Notes: a model not told the origin generated them from the letters alone. Counted from the first letter of the stretch, positions 46,614 through 54,712 are shown. The stretch: 64,000 bases of DNA from Butyricimonas sp. Marseille-P3923 (GCF_900184685.1 NZ_FXXL01000007.1:1488001-1552000), one strand, 5' to 3'. Numbers and translations are program-made.

Positions 46614-48725
46614 TTACTTCAATACTATCCCTACATAACTTCCCTTCCGCACCCGCTGCCCCGGTGTCAACGATTGACTGCTTACGGTACCCGCTCCGCT
46701 CACCCCGACTTTCAGCCCGCTATTCTCCAGCAAGTATAACGCATCCCGTAAACCCATCCCTTTCACGTTCGGCACCACGGAGAAATCCACGCTCCGGGCT
46801 TTCAGTTCAAACTCCTTCCCCTCTTTATCCCGTGACGTCATCACCCAATCGGCATTCCCCGCCTCGTCCGTCACGTCAATACCCAACTCGTCATATATAG
46901 CCAAAAAATCATCCTTCAACCCGTTCTGACTGATAGGCAGAGTCCGGTCTATTTCTTCCTCCTGCTCATCGTGCCTCATCAATGACGCCATTGAATATAC
47001 CTTGTCGGCAATCTCCCGGAACACATTTCCCGAAACCACATTACCGTAATATCCCACCGACGTGGAAGGATTATCCACCACGACAATACACGAGTACAGA
47101 GGTTTGTCAGCCGGAAAATATCCCACGAAACTTGCCCGATACTTCGGCTCCGCCTTGTACCCCTTTTTCCCTGCCGCCACTTTTGCCGTTCCTGTTTTAC
47201 CCGCTATCTTACAAGCTGCATTTTTCAGATTTTTGGCAGTTCCGTTCTCCACGACCCCCTCCATCATTTGTCGCATATAAGCCAGCGTCTGCTTGCTGCA
47301 TATTTTATTCATAGCCACCTCAGGCTCAAAACGCTCTATCACCCGGCTACCCTCTCGGATTTCTTTCACGATACGGGGTTTCATTTTCTTGCCGTCATTT
47401 GCCAAAGCATTGTAAAACGCCAACACTTGTAACGGAGTCACCTGCAACTCGTACCCGAAACTCATCCACCGCAAAGAAGTACCGCTCCACGACTTATCCG
47501 TGGGATACTTGATATAAGGCTCCGCTTCCCCCACTATATCAATACCCACCTTTCGGTTCAACCCCATCGCGTACAAACGGTTCACGAATTTTTCCGGTTG
47601 CTCGCGATAATGTTCATATACAAGTTCAGTGATTCCATTCAGAGAACGCTCGAAAATAGACTGTACGGTTACTTTCCCGATAGGAGTTCTGGACTCCCGT
47701 AAAGTTACCCCGTTATGCGTGTATATCCCTTTACCCAAATCTATCGTGTCCGTGGGCAGCACGAACCCGTCCTCCAACAGGGCTACCATAGTAGCCGCCT
47801 TGATTACCGACCCCGGTTCGGCAGCATCACCGATCGCGTTATTCAACACCTCACGGTAACCCGTTGCCGTTTTCGACACATTCGCAATTGCTTTGATATC
47901 CCCCGTCTTCACGTCCATTAAAATAGCCGTACCGGCATTCGCCTTATAATATTCCAACTGGCGAGTCAATGCCCCTTGCACGATATCTTGACAATCCACG
48001 TTTATAGTCGTCACCACATCATTCCCGTCTATCGGTTCATCTACCGTCACGGAAATCCACCTTCCGGACATCATTTGCCGGTAACTCCTTCCCGGCACCC
48101 CGCGCAATTGTTTCTCGAAAGCTCCCTCAAGCCCCACGCGCCCCTCGAAAGTTCCATCTTCCGCCTCATTCAGATATCCCACGGTACGATACGCCAAATC
48201 TCTATGCGGCTGCAACCGCACATTCTCCCGTTCGAGAATCAAACCGCTTCGGGTACCTCTCTCCCGAAAAATAGGAAATTTCTTAACCTTCATCAATTCG
48301 GTGTAAGAAATTTTCTTCTTGTTTATCAACAGATAACGATTAGCCTTCGCCCCGTATTTCCCTTTCCACAACTTTTGCCTGTATTCTGAAGCGGGAGCAT
48401 CCCCGAAAAACCGCGACAGGCAAATTGCCAGACTATCCACTTTTCTTTTAAACAATGTATCCGCCACCGCCACGCAATCAAACCTTAACGAATAATACGG
48501 CACGGAACTCGCCAGAATACGTCCGTCATCGGCATATATATTTCCCCGAATCGGGGCTACCGTAAAATCTTTCCTTGAAACATTCTGCACCTGCTTCCTC
48601 AACTCATCCCCTTTCCACACCTGAACGTACAAAGCCTGCACCACGATCAACACCGCAATCCCGATCACCACCAGGTAAACAAGCCCCAGTCGTCCAGCCA
48701 ACTCATGTTTCATCGAAGATGCCAT
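46614..48725 (-). CDS. ftsI: Septal transpeptidase FtsI (PBP3) with PASTA domain
   Basis: It cross-links septal peptidoglycan. 703 residues: a transmembrane helix (about 12-33), a pedestal domain with RGNIYADDGRILASSVPYY, and a transpeptidase domain with SxxK in PGSVIKAATM, the SxN element probably in RSLNGITEL, and KTG in AGKTGTAKV. A C-terminal PASTA domain follows (VVPNVKGMGLRDALYLLENS to the end), common in Bacteroidota FtsI. The start at 48725 is followed by an in-frame ATG at 48713 that could also be used. Confidence 0.96.
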   Translation of the reverse strand: MASSMKHELAGRLGLVYLVVIGIAVLIVVQALYVQVWKGDELRKQVQNVSRKDFTVAPIRGNIYADDGRILASSVPYYSLRFDCVAVADTLFKRKVDSLAICLSRFFGDAPASEYRQKLWKGKYGAKANRYLLINKKKISYTELMKVKKFPIFRERGTRSGLILERENVRLQPHRDLAYRTVGYLNEAEDGTFEGRVGLEGAFEKQLRGVPGRSYRQMMSGRWISVTVDEPIDGNDVVTTINVDCQDIVQGALTRQLEYYKANAGTAILMDVKTGDIKAIANVSKTATGYREVLNNAIGDAAEPGSVIKAATMVALLEDGFVLPTDTIDLGKGIYTHNGVTLRESRTPIGKVTVQSIFERSLNGITELVYEHYREQPEKFVNRLYAMGLNRKVGIDIVGEAEPYIKYPTDKSWSGTSLRWMSFGYELQVTPLQVLAFYNALANDGKKMKPRIVKEIREGSRVIERFEPEVAMNKICSKQTLAYMRQMMEGVVENGTAKNLKNAACKIAGKTGTAKVAAGKKGYKAEPKYRASFVGYFPADKPLYSCIVVVDNPSTSVGYYGNVVSGNVFREIADKVYSMASLMRHDEQEEEIDRTLPISQNGLKDDFLAIYDELGIDVTDEAGNADWVMTSRDKEGKEFELKARSVDFSVVPNVKGMGLRDALYLLENSGLKVGVSGAGTVSSQSLTPGQRVRKGSYVGIVLK

Positions 48726-48741
48726 ATTCCTAAATTAGTCT

Positions 48742-48886
48742 ATAAGGTTCATAAAGTTCTTAAAGTTTATAAAGTCCACAAGCCAATAAGATTTATCGAC
48801 AGTTTCGACTGTCGTCAATATAACACTCCGCAGGGGTCTACTAACCTTAGGAACCTTACAAACCTTATAAACTTTACAAACTCTTT
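48742..48886. repeat. Nonamer palindrome between ftsL and ftsI
   Basis: Four 9-nt words (ATAAGGTTC, ATAAAGTTC, TTAAAGTTT, ATAAAGTCC) lie at 48742-48777, and the reverse-complement series (GAACCTTAC, AAACCTTAT, AAACTTTAC, AAACTCTTT) at 48851-48886, with about 70 bases between. The whole 161-base gap is thus one large potential hairpin inside the essential operon. Confidence 0.8.
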
Positions 48887-49264
48887 TCATCTTTCAATCT
48901 TTATCGGCGGTTCCTTACTCTGCACCAGATCCAACCCGGCTTCTTTCACCCGTCTTTCCACCTCCGACGGCACACTGATGCGCATCAATTCCGACGAGGT
49001 TGTTACCGATTCGAAACGCAGGTCGCTCAATTCTTTCTCCAACGCCACCTTTTTCATAAACAATTTCTCTGTATTATACCCGTTCGCTATGTATAAAATA
49101 CCAAGCAATGTCAGAAAAAGAATAAAAACCATATTTCGGCGCAACACGGTATCGGCAAGCAACCGTCCGTCCAACACCTCTTTCATGGACTCGGCAAGTA
49201 CCTCCTTCTGTTCCTGCGAAGGAGATACAAAATCCTTTACTTTCTTCTTCTTGAACCACTTCAT
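48887..49264 (-). CDS. FtsL-like cell division protein
   Basis: 125 residues: a basic N-terminus, one transmembrane helix (about 45-65, MVFILFLTLLGILYIANGY) and a periplasmic coiled coil (LFMKKVALEKELSDLRFE). Sequence similarity among FtsL proteins is low; the call rests on this architecture and the position between rsmH and ftsI. It should form a complex with FtsQ and activate FtsW/FtsI. Confidence 0.87.
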   Translation of the reverse strand: MKWFKKKKVKDFVSPSQEQKEVLAESMKEVLDGRLLADTVLRRNMVFILFLTLLGILYIANGYNTEKLFMKKVALEKELSDLRFESVTTSSELMRISVPSEVERRVKEAGLDLVQSKEPPIKIER

Positions 49265-49271
49265 ACCCTTA

Positions 49272-50174
49272 CTATATTTTTTCCGCGATTCTCAATTTAG
49301 CACTTCTGGCCCTCGGATTGCGTTCGATCTCTTCATCCGATGGCACAATCACTTTACGGTTCACCAACTCGAAATTCCGTTTCACGTGTCCGTAAAAATC
49401 TTTCTCGATCTTTCCCTCGAAATTCCCGCTCTTCAAGAAATTTTTCACGATCCGATCTTCCAGTGAATGATAGGTAATCACTACCAATCGTCCCCCCGGA
49501 CGCAATGCCAACTCCGCTTGCTGCAACATCTCTTTCAATGCATCCAATTCCCCGTTTACCTCTATACGCAACGCTTGATACACTTGAGCCAAATACTTCT
49601 TTTCCTTTTGTTTCGGGACACGAGGCGCAATCACTTGCAAAAACTCTTCCGAACGTCCAATCGGCTTCTCCTCCCGTGCTTTGATTATCAAGCTGACCAA
49701 CCCGCGGGCATTATCTACTTCACCATACTCTCGGAATACCCGAATCAGATCCTCCTCGCTGTACGAATTTAATATATCCGTTGCTTTCAATCGTCCCCTC
49801 CGGTTCATGCGCATATCCAGTTCCGCGTCAAAACGAAACGAGAATCCCCGCCCCGCCTCGTCAAACTCGTGTGATGATACCCCCAGATCGGCTAATATAC
49901 CATCCGCGTTATCATACCCACAATACCGCAAAAAATTCCGCAGATACCGGAAATTATGATTCACGAAAATAAACCGACTATCATCCGGCACGTTTGCCAA
50001 TGCATCAGAATCCTGATCAAATCCTATCAGGCAACCGCCTCCCAAGTGTCTTAATATCTCCCTCGAATGACCACCTCCTCCGAAAGTCAAATCAAGATAT
50101 ACCCCCTCCGGGTCTATATTCAACCCGGAAACGGACTCTTCCAACAAAACCGGCACATGATACAACGATTCCAT
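49272..50174 (-). CDS. rsmH: 16S rRNA m4C1402 methyltransferase RsmH
   Basis: An AdoMet-dependent methyltransferase (MraW) of 300 residues: HVPVLLEESVSGLNIDPEGVYLDLTFGGGGHS at the start, then GILADLGVSSHEFDEAGRGFSFR and VITYHSLEDRIVKNF. It is the usual second gene of the division cluster, 47 bases after mraZ. Confidence 0.97.
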   Translation of the reverse strand: MESLYHVPVLLEESVSGLNIDPEGVYLDLTFGGGGHSREILRHLGGGCLIGFDQDSDALANVPDDSRFIFVNHNFRYLRNFLRYCGYDNADGILADLGVSSHEFDEAGRGFSFRFDAELDMRMNRRGRLKATDILNSYSEEDLIRVFREYGEVDNARGLVSLIIKAREEKPIGRSEEFLQVIAPRVPKQKEKKYLAQVYQALRIEVNGELDALKEMLQQAELALRPGGRLVVITYHSLEDRIVKNFLKSGNFEGKIEKDFYGHVKRNFELVNRKVIVPSDEEIERNPRARSAKLRIAEKI

Positions 50175-50221
50175 ATCTTCTAAATTTAATTTCTTACCCT
50201 TGAACCCTCATTTTCAATACA

Positions 50222-50692
50222 TCACAATCCTAAATTCCCGAAATTCAATTTATCCGTCAAAAGTACAAATTCCTCCGTACTCATCGCCCCCTCTTCGTAC
50301 TTTATTTTATCCCAAATTTCAATCTTCGAATCCAAACCCACCAACACGATCTCGTCACCCTCTATCGCTACCTGCTCAAGCATCTTGCGAGGAATCAGAA
50401 TACGTCCGTTAGCATCCAGTTCCACCTCCAGCGCTCCATGAAAAAAACCTCTCCGGAACCTCATATGCTCTTGATTGAACGGGCTCAATTTAGCCCGCAA
50501 TTCTTCGACCAGCCGTAACCATTCGCCCTTGGGATAAACATCTATACATGTCTCGAAAATATTCCGCTGCAACACGAAAGAACCCTCCTGCCCGGCCTGC
50601 ATTTCCTTGCGAAAAACAGCCGGAACAACCAAGCGTCCTTTGCTATCCAACTTACATGTATAATCTCCTATAAACGACAACATATTCTTCAT
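50222..50692 (-). CDS. mraZ: Transcriptional regulator MraZ
   Basis: 156 residues with two AbrB-like SpoVT repeats: YTCKLDSKGRLVVPAVFRKEM in the first and VELDANGRILIPRKMLEQV in the second. MraZ forms a ring-shaped oligomer and represses its own cluster through short repeated boxes in the promoter. Three matching boxes lie directly upstream here (50725-50750). Confidence 0.96.
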   Translation of the reverse strand: MKNMLSFIGDYTCKLDSKGRLVVPAVFRKEMQAGQEGSFVLQRNIFETCIDVYPKGEWLRLVEELRAKLSPFNQEHMRFRRGFFHGALEVELDANGRILIPRKMLEQVAIEGDEIVLVGLDSKIEIWDKIKYEEGAMSTEEFVLLTDKLNFGNLGL

Positions 50693-50724
50693 CCAATTTA
50701 ATGATGTAAAGTTATTAAAATATT

Positions 50725-50750
50725 TCCCACTTCAAACCACTTTCTCCCAC
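50725..50750 (-). promoter_or_regulatory. MraZ operator: three GTGG boxes with 10-bp period
   Basis: On the minus strand, GTGGGA, GTGGTT and GTGGGA stand exactly 10 bases apart (boxes at 50745-50750, 50735-50740 and 50725-50730), the layout of TGGGN boxes with 5-base spacers bound by MraZ in other bacteria. The boxes lie 33-58 bases before the mraZ start. The middle box deviates (GTGGT). Confidence 0.8.
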
Positions 50751-50757
50751 TTTTTTA

Positions 50758-50775
50758 TTGTTAAAATTATAACAA
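50758..50775. promoter_or_regulatory. Small palindrome upstream of the MraZ boxes
   Basis: TTGTTA and TAACAA are perfect complements around AAATTA. It lies 8 bases beyond the MraZ boxes in the mraZ promoter gap and could bind a second regulator; it may equally be chance in AT-rich DNA. Confidence 0.3.
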
Positions 50776-50847
50776 TTTAAAATACAAGCATTTAAACGCA
50801 CGAAGATACAAAACAGAGGGTACGTTAAACGCACCCTCGTTCTCAAA

Positions 50848-51480
50848 TTACCCTACCGTCAAACTCACGCTATTCGAACAGACCTTTCCGCCCTTCTTCA
50901 TCGCGAAACAATAGGCTTTCACGTTCTCCGCCGACCAATTTTCAGGCAGCGCATAGCTCGTGCTTCCACTTTCACCCCGGACTCGCAATGCCACCAATCT
51001 AGCCCGTTGTACTTCTGTTTCATACAACACGGCATACACCAAGTCATCACCGGCAGCATATCCCTCTTCCGCTTCTTCAGCCTCCTGCACGAACGCATAC
51101 TTACTCGCGTCCGAATCATACGTCACGGAAACTTTCGGCGTATTCCTGATACCGGCAGCCACTAGCATCCGGGCATAATCCACCGTTACCGCATAATCCT
51201 CATCAACACTCACGCATCCCATATTCAAAGAAACGAATGCGTTGGAAGTCGTTCCTCTCCCGATCCCCCGAAACCCTTTCTGCACCACGGGCAGCAGCCA
51301 ACGCGACAATTCGATCAACGCCTTCATCTTCGCCCGTTGAGTCAACACCTCCGGGGTCGGATTGTCCTTTCTCGAAAAAATCTTCGCTCTAGCGATATTC
51401 TGCTTGTTCATGTAACACATCGTCACGTTACCAACCGACTTCGTTACCTTTCCTAATAAATAAGAATTAAATTTTGCCAT
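50848..51480 (-). CDS. DUF6266 protein
   Basis: A protein of about 210 residues, start MAKFNSYLLGKVTKSVGNVT. The body carries the DUF6266 pattern: a G-K-x-G-N start, NPTPEVLTQRAKMKALIELSRW, and a late segment with SENVKAYCFAMKKGG. The family is of unknown function, specific to Bacteroidota, and often lies near phage-like amidase genes. The frame extends 23 codons upstream, but the conserved start is at 51480. It is in a cassette with the amidase, holin-like and second DUF6266-like genes. Confidence 0.8.
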   Translation of the reverse strand: MAKFNSYLLGKVTKSVGNVTMCYMNKQNIARAKIFSRKDNPTPEVLTQRAKMKALIELSRWLLPVVQKGFRGIGRGTTSNAFVSLNMGCVSVDEDYAVTVDYARMLVAAGIRNTPKVSVTYDSDASKYAFVQEAEEAEEGYAAGDDLVYAVLYETEVQRARLVALRVRGESGSTSYALPENWSAENVKAYCFAMKKGGKVCSNSVSLTVG

Positions 51481-51536
51481 AACAATAAAATTTAAAAATG
51501 AATAAATAAAAAATAAACACTCGATTTCTATCTGCA

Positions 51537-51557
51537 AATCTAAAATCATAAATCAGT
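51537..51557. repeat. Short heptamer tract before the amidase stop
   Basis: AATCTAA, AATCATA, AATCAGT in exact register at 51537-51557; the third word overlaps the amidase stop codon. Confidence 0.6.
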
Positions 51558-52134
51558 AATACCTCATCCAATCCGGTAACCGCAATGCCGGTCCGGGATC
51601 CACCTTTCTCTCCGTCACATCCGAATGTCCCACAATTTCGTCAATAGGATAACAGTTTGTCAAAACCCCGCACACCTCTGCCAGCACCCTTTCCTGCACC
51701 TTAGTATACTTATGCCAATAAGTTTTTTCCCGTCCCGACTCATCAACATATACATCCTCAAAAGACACAACCACCCCGCACTCCGCCACAAATTTTCCCC
51801 CTTCCTGCCGAAGCTGTCCCAGATTATCCAACTCTATCCCCAACGAACAATAATTCAACCCACTCCGTCCCGCATACCGACTTCTCCCGGCATGCCAAGC
51901 CACAATATTAAACGGCACCAACTGAACTACTTCTCCCGCCCTCCCGATTACCAGATGAGCCGAAGCCCCCACATCCGGTCTTGCCAGATAACGAGCCGAT
52001 GACATAACACTAGCCCCCGCCGTATAATGCAATATAATCATATCCGGTCCGGCAATAACCTGTGTATTCTTCACGCAATCCACGCGAATCACCCCATCCC
52101 CCACCAATCGGTGTTTTACAATTGAAAATCCCAT
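51553..52134 (-). CDS. N-acetylmuramoyl-L-alanine amidase (Amidase_2 type)
   Basis: 193 residues with the zinc amidase fold: ILHYTAG (first His ligand), SAHLVIGRAGEVVQLVPFNIVAWHAG, GIELDNLG and GHSDVTERKVDPGPAL (second His and Asp). It cuts the bond between MurNAc and the stem peptide. No signal peptide is visible, as in phage lysins that rely on a holin, and a holin-like gene lies directly upstream. In Bacteroidota such amidases commonly mark the edge of polysaccharide loci, as here. Confidence 0.9.
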   Translation of the reverse strand: MGFSIVKHRLVGDGVIRVDCVKNTQVIAGPDMIILHYTAGASVMSSARYLARPDVGASAHLVIGRAGEVVQLVPFNIVAWHAGRSRYAGRSGLNYCSLGIELDNLGQLRQEGGKFVAECGVVVSFEDVYVDESGREKTYWHKYTKVQERVLAEVCGVLTNCYPIDEIVGHSDVTERKVDPGPALRLPDWMRYY

Positions 52135-52149
52135 ATATCAACAATATTA

Positions 52150-52187
52150 AATCAGTAATCTAAAATCGTAAATCATAAATCTAAAAT
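52150..52187. repeat. Heptamer repeat tract between holin and amidase genes
   Basis: AATCAGT, AATCTAA, AATCGTA, AATCATA, AATCTAA, AATCAAC run without a break in 7-nt register from 52150. This is the clearest example of the AATCNNN words in the window. Confidence 0.85.
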
Positions 52188-52564
52188 CAACGTCTGCCTT
52201 TTGCGAGGGTCATCAAAATTTTCTCCCCACTTCTCCCGACCACGTATCCGCCCAACCCAATCTCCAACAAATCCCAAAAACGGGAAGTATCCGAGAGAAT
52301 CGATATATTCGTGAACGTACCTATCAGAATCACCGCGGCAAACGTCAACATCACCAAAGGCCGCCACGATCGTTGCAACCAATTCCCCTTCCCCTCCTCC
52401 TGCAACAACGCTGCCCGTACCCGCAACAACTCCTTTTCTCTTTCCAGCAACAACCGCAACACGTCGGCCTCCAATTGTTTCTTCTCACGAGCAGGCAATG
52501 TCAGTCGCTCCACCAGTCCACTCACGGCGTCCGCCACGCTCGTTATCGGATTCAGCCCGCTCAT
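52187..52564 (-). CDS. Holin-like protein (GTA_holin_3TM type)
   Basis: About 125 residues. An N-terminal helix with many charges (LPAREKKQLEADVLRLLLE) is followed by NWLQRSWRPLVMLTFAAVIL, the family hallmark, and two further hydrophobic segments. It should form pores for the neighbouring amidase. The ATG at 52564 overlaps the TGA of the preceding gene (ATGA), which decides the start over the longer frame from 52621. Confidence 0.82.
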   Translation of the reverse strand: MSGLNPITSVADAVSGLVERLTLPAREKKQLEADVLRLLLEREKELLRVRAALLQEEGKGNWLQRSWRPLVMLTFAAVILIGTFTNISILSDTSRFWDLLEIGLGGYVVGRSGEKILMTLAKGRR

Positions 52565-53187
52565 AAACAGATGTATTGAGAATTTGAATACTTCATTCCC
52601 TCTTCCGACACGAAGAAACAATACAAATGTACCTTCACGCCGTCTTCCCGTTTTACTCGAAAACTTGCACGCTCATCCCGCCGCTGGGCTTCCACACCCT
52701 CCACGACCATCGGCACAAATTCCCGATTCCCGTAAATCACGATCACCCCCAAACGGTCGTCCATTTCGGCACACTCCTTTCCTGTCCCGTTATTCCAGTA
52801 TAATTCCACCCGTCCCTCCTGATCCATCCTTCCTTCCAAATCATACACGCTCTGCCTCGTCCCTGCCGAAAAATGCATCTGCGAAAAATCCCCGATTCTA
52901 CCATCTCCCTTGAACGCCTTCATGTTCAATTTCATGTGTAAAGCGTACCCGTTAACCGCAATTCCCGCCGCCGACTCATTCCAGATTTTCCTGATAGGAG
53001 TTTCTTTCACCCGACAGTAAAATTCCACGGCAACTCTAAATTTCGAGCGCACCAATTCCTGCTTCTCTGTTTTCGGATTCCTCACCTCCGACGGCAAAGC
53101 CCTCATGTAAGGTTTCCCGCCCCGTTCACAAAAGACGACATTCCCGACTCGTCCTCTTAGTTTCAAAACACTATTTAATTTTGCCAT
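52561..53187 (-). CDS. DUF6266-like protein
   Basis: 208 residues. Start MAKLNSVLKLRGRVGNVVFCERGGKPYMRALP resembles the DUF6266 start, followed by KTEKQELVRSKFRVAVEFYC. No signal peptide, membrane segment or catalytic motif is visible. It begins the lysis-like cassette and overlaps the holin-like gene by four bases. The relation to the DUF6266 gene at 50848-51480 suggests an old duplication; the similarity is partial and should be verified. Confidence 0.65.
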   Translation of the reverse strand: MAKLNSVLKLRGRVGNVVFCERGGKPYMRALPSEVRNPKTEKQELVRSKFRVAVEFYCRVKETPIRKIWNESAAGIAVNGYALHMKLNMKAFKGDGRIGDFSQMHFSAGTRQSVYDLEGRMDQEGRVELYWNNGTGKECAEMDDRLGVIVIYGNREFVPMVVEGVEAQRRDERASFRVKREDGVKVHLYCFFVSEEGMKYSNSQYICL

Positions 53188-53337
53188 AACTTTTTTCTTT
53201 TAAATGATTACTACAAATCACCTCGATTTGCGAATGCAATATTAGTGCATCCCCACAACTCGCTTACTACACCTAATTATTAATTCATAACAATTCCCCG
53301 TAACCCACTATATATCACCCCGATTCCAAAAACAAAA

Positions 53338-53384
53338 ATTGCCAATCGAGCCACCCCCTTCCAGGAATCACCCAATCGGCAATC
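53338..53384 (-). terminator. Terminator after the RteC-like gene
   Basis: On the minus strand an ATTGCCGA...TTGGCAAT stem of about 8 bp is followed by TTTTTGTTTTT. It lies about 20 bases beyond the stop codon of the RteC-like frame. The remaining 150 bases before the next gene show nothing else. Confidence 0.65.
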
Positions 53385-53403
53385 TCTAAATCACAGAATC
53401 AAT

Positions 53404-53838
53404 TCACCTTCTCCTCCACGCACCCCTATCATCCGCTTCCTTCAAGATAGCGGCAATCATCCGCTTCAAGAAAGGCGTCAACTCTCGTTTACGATCAAAA
53501 AACTGTTCCCGCAATTGCTGGTAATTCGAGATATCCTCCCCGAACACCTCTTTCATCATCCCCACCAGTTCCTTCTCCCCCAACGCATCCCCCGTGGGCG
53601 AATACAACTCGTCCACCAGCACCAACCCCTCGATCAACTCCATAATCATCATTTTGTACTTCTTCGACTTCCACCGAACAATAACCCGAGGTTCTTTCCT
53701 GTCCCCATCTGCCTTCCTACACTCCTCCCGTTCACGTGACCAACGCCCTTCTTCCTCCACCAATTTCAACGCCACACGAATATAACAACAAGTACAAGCC
53801 CCATTTTTTCCCAAAAGCGCCATCATCAACCACGACAC
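53404..53838 (-). pseudogene. RteC-like gene, C-terminal part after a frameshift
   Basis: A 144-codon frame with only a poor start (GTG at 53838). From about residue 55 it resembles the RteC family found with Bacteroides conjugative elements: VRWKSKKYKMMIMELIEGL, EVFGEDISNYQQLREQFFDRKRELTPFLKRM. Its first 35 codons overlap the frame at 53732-54037. Joining the two at the A6/G4 homopolymer (53799-53809) gives one protein of about 215 residues. The simplest reading is a gene broken by a single-base insertion, or a sequencing error there. Confidence 0.6.
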
Positions 53839-54037
53839 GCTCTAACCAATATTCCAACCCCATCCGAGCCCTTGCCAACATCCTTTCCCGCACCCCGGCA
53901 TCATCTTCCGCCTCGCTTGCCTTCCTCAAATCTCCAGCGAACTCCCGAATGGCCTTTATATACCTCTCTTCTTCAAAACACACGCCCAAGCCTTCCGCCA
54001 ACAAAGCGAAAAAACTCGTTTCCAATAATCTTTTCAT
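53732..54037 (-). pseudogene. RteC-like gene, N-terminal part before a frameshift
   Basis: A 101-codon frame beginning MKRLLETSFFALLAEGLGV, mainly helical. It stays meaningful up to VVVDDGAFGK, then passes the GGGAAAAAATGGGG tract and continues for about 26 codons of unrelated reading to a stop. A shift by one base at the tract moves it into the C-terminal frame at NGACTCCYIRVALKL. Translation of the two parts as separate proteins is possible but less likely. Confidence 0.55.
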
Positions 54038-54056
54038 TGTTACAAATTTAAATTAT

Positions 54057-54092
54057 AAAAACAAAAAGCCCCGGGCACACTTCGCCCGAGGC
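54057..54092 (-). terminator. Strong terminator at the end of the polysaccharide locus
   Basis: GCCTCGGGC and GCCCGGGGC (minus-strand sense, 54092-54084 and 54076-54068) form a GC-rich stem with one mismatch, followed by TTTTTGTTTTT. It lies 26 bases beyond the sugar-transferase stop and isolates the locus from the RteC-like gene. Confidence 0.9.
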
Positions 54093-54117
54093 ATATCATC
54101 CATTCTTTACATTTTAT

Positions 54118-54705
54118 TTACTTCAAAATAGAAAAAATAGTTTTAAAAATCAACTCAATATCAAACCACAAATTATGCTTAGCAACATACTCCAAATTAA
54201 TTTTCAACTTATCCTGCATCACAACCTCTCGATAAAATAATTCAGGATCTTCGGCAGTCCCAAGCAATTCATTCTCGTTCCTATACAATATCGAAGCCAT
54301 ATCAGTAATCCCAGGACGAACATCTAGCACTCGCAACTGCTCTTTTGTATACATATCAACATACTTTCGCACTTCAGGACGAGGTCCCACGAAACTCATA
54401 TCCCCAACAAACACATTTATTAACTGCGGCAATTCGTCGAACTTATATTTACGTATAAAATATCCCGAACGAGTCACCCTAGGATCTCTCCCCCCTATCG
54501 TAATAAGCCCTTTCTTATCCGAACCGACACGCATTGTTCGAAATTTATATAACATAAAATCTCGTCCAAATCTTCCGACCCTCGCCTGCCGATAAAAAAT
54601 GGGTCCCCGAGAATCCAATTTTACCACTACGGCTAAAATTAAAAACACAGGACTTAAGACAAGCAATCCACAACCACTTGCCATAACATCAAAAACACGC
54701 TTCAA
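54118..54705 (-). CDS. Undecaprenyl-phosphate sugar-phosphate transferase (initiating enzyme)
   Basis: A 195-residue member of the bacterial sugar transferase family (WbaP C-terminal/PglC type). It has one hydrophobic N-terminal helix (CGLLVLSPVFLILAVVVKLD), then GPIFYRQARVGRFGRDFMLYKFRTM, RKYKFDELPQLINVFVGDMSFVGPRPE and DVRPGITDMAS. It loads the first sugar phosphate onto undecaprenyl phosphate, so it probably starts assembly of the glycan although it is the last gene of the operon. The aminotransferase next to it may prepare the amino sugar it uses. Confidence 0.95.
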   Translation of the reverse strand: MKRVFDVMASGCGLLVLSPVFLILAVVVKLDSRGPIFYRQARVGRFGRDFMLYKFRTMRVGSDKKGLITIGGRDPRVTRSGYFIRKYKFDELPQLINVFVGDMSFVGPRPEVRKYVDMYTKEQLRVLDVRPGITDMASILYRNENELLGTAEDPELFYREVVMQDKLKINLEYVAKHNLWFDIELIFKTIFSILK

Positions 54706-54712
54706 GGAAATA

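Noticed and set aside
34068-50692. Missing murF read as a deletion in the cluster
   Set aside because: The murE-mraY junction is only 4 bases and Bacteroidota often carry murF elsewhere, so this is normal gene order.
43792-52187. Heptamer tracts as possible CRISPR arrays
   Set aside because: The unit is 7 bases, there are no unique spacers of 30 or more bases, and no cas gene is present.
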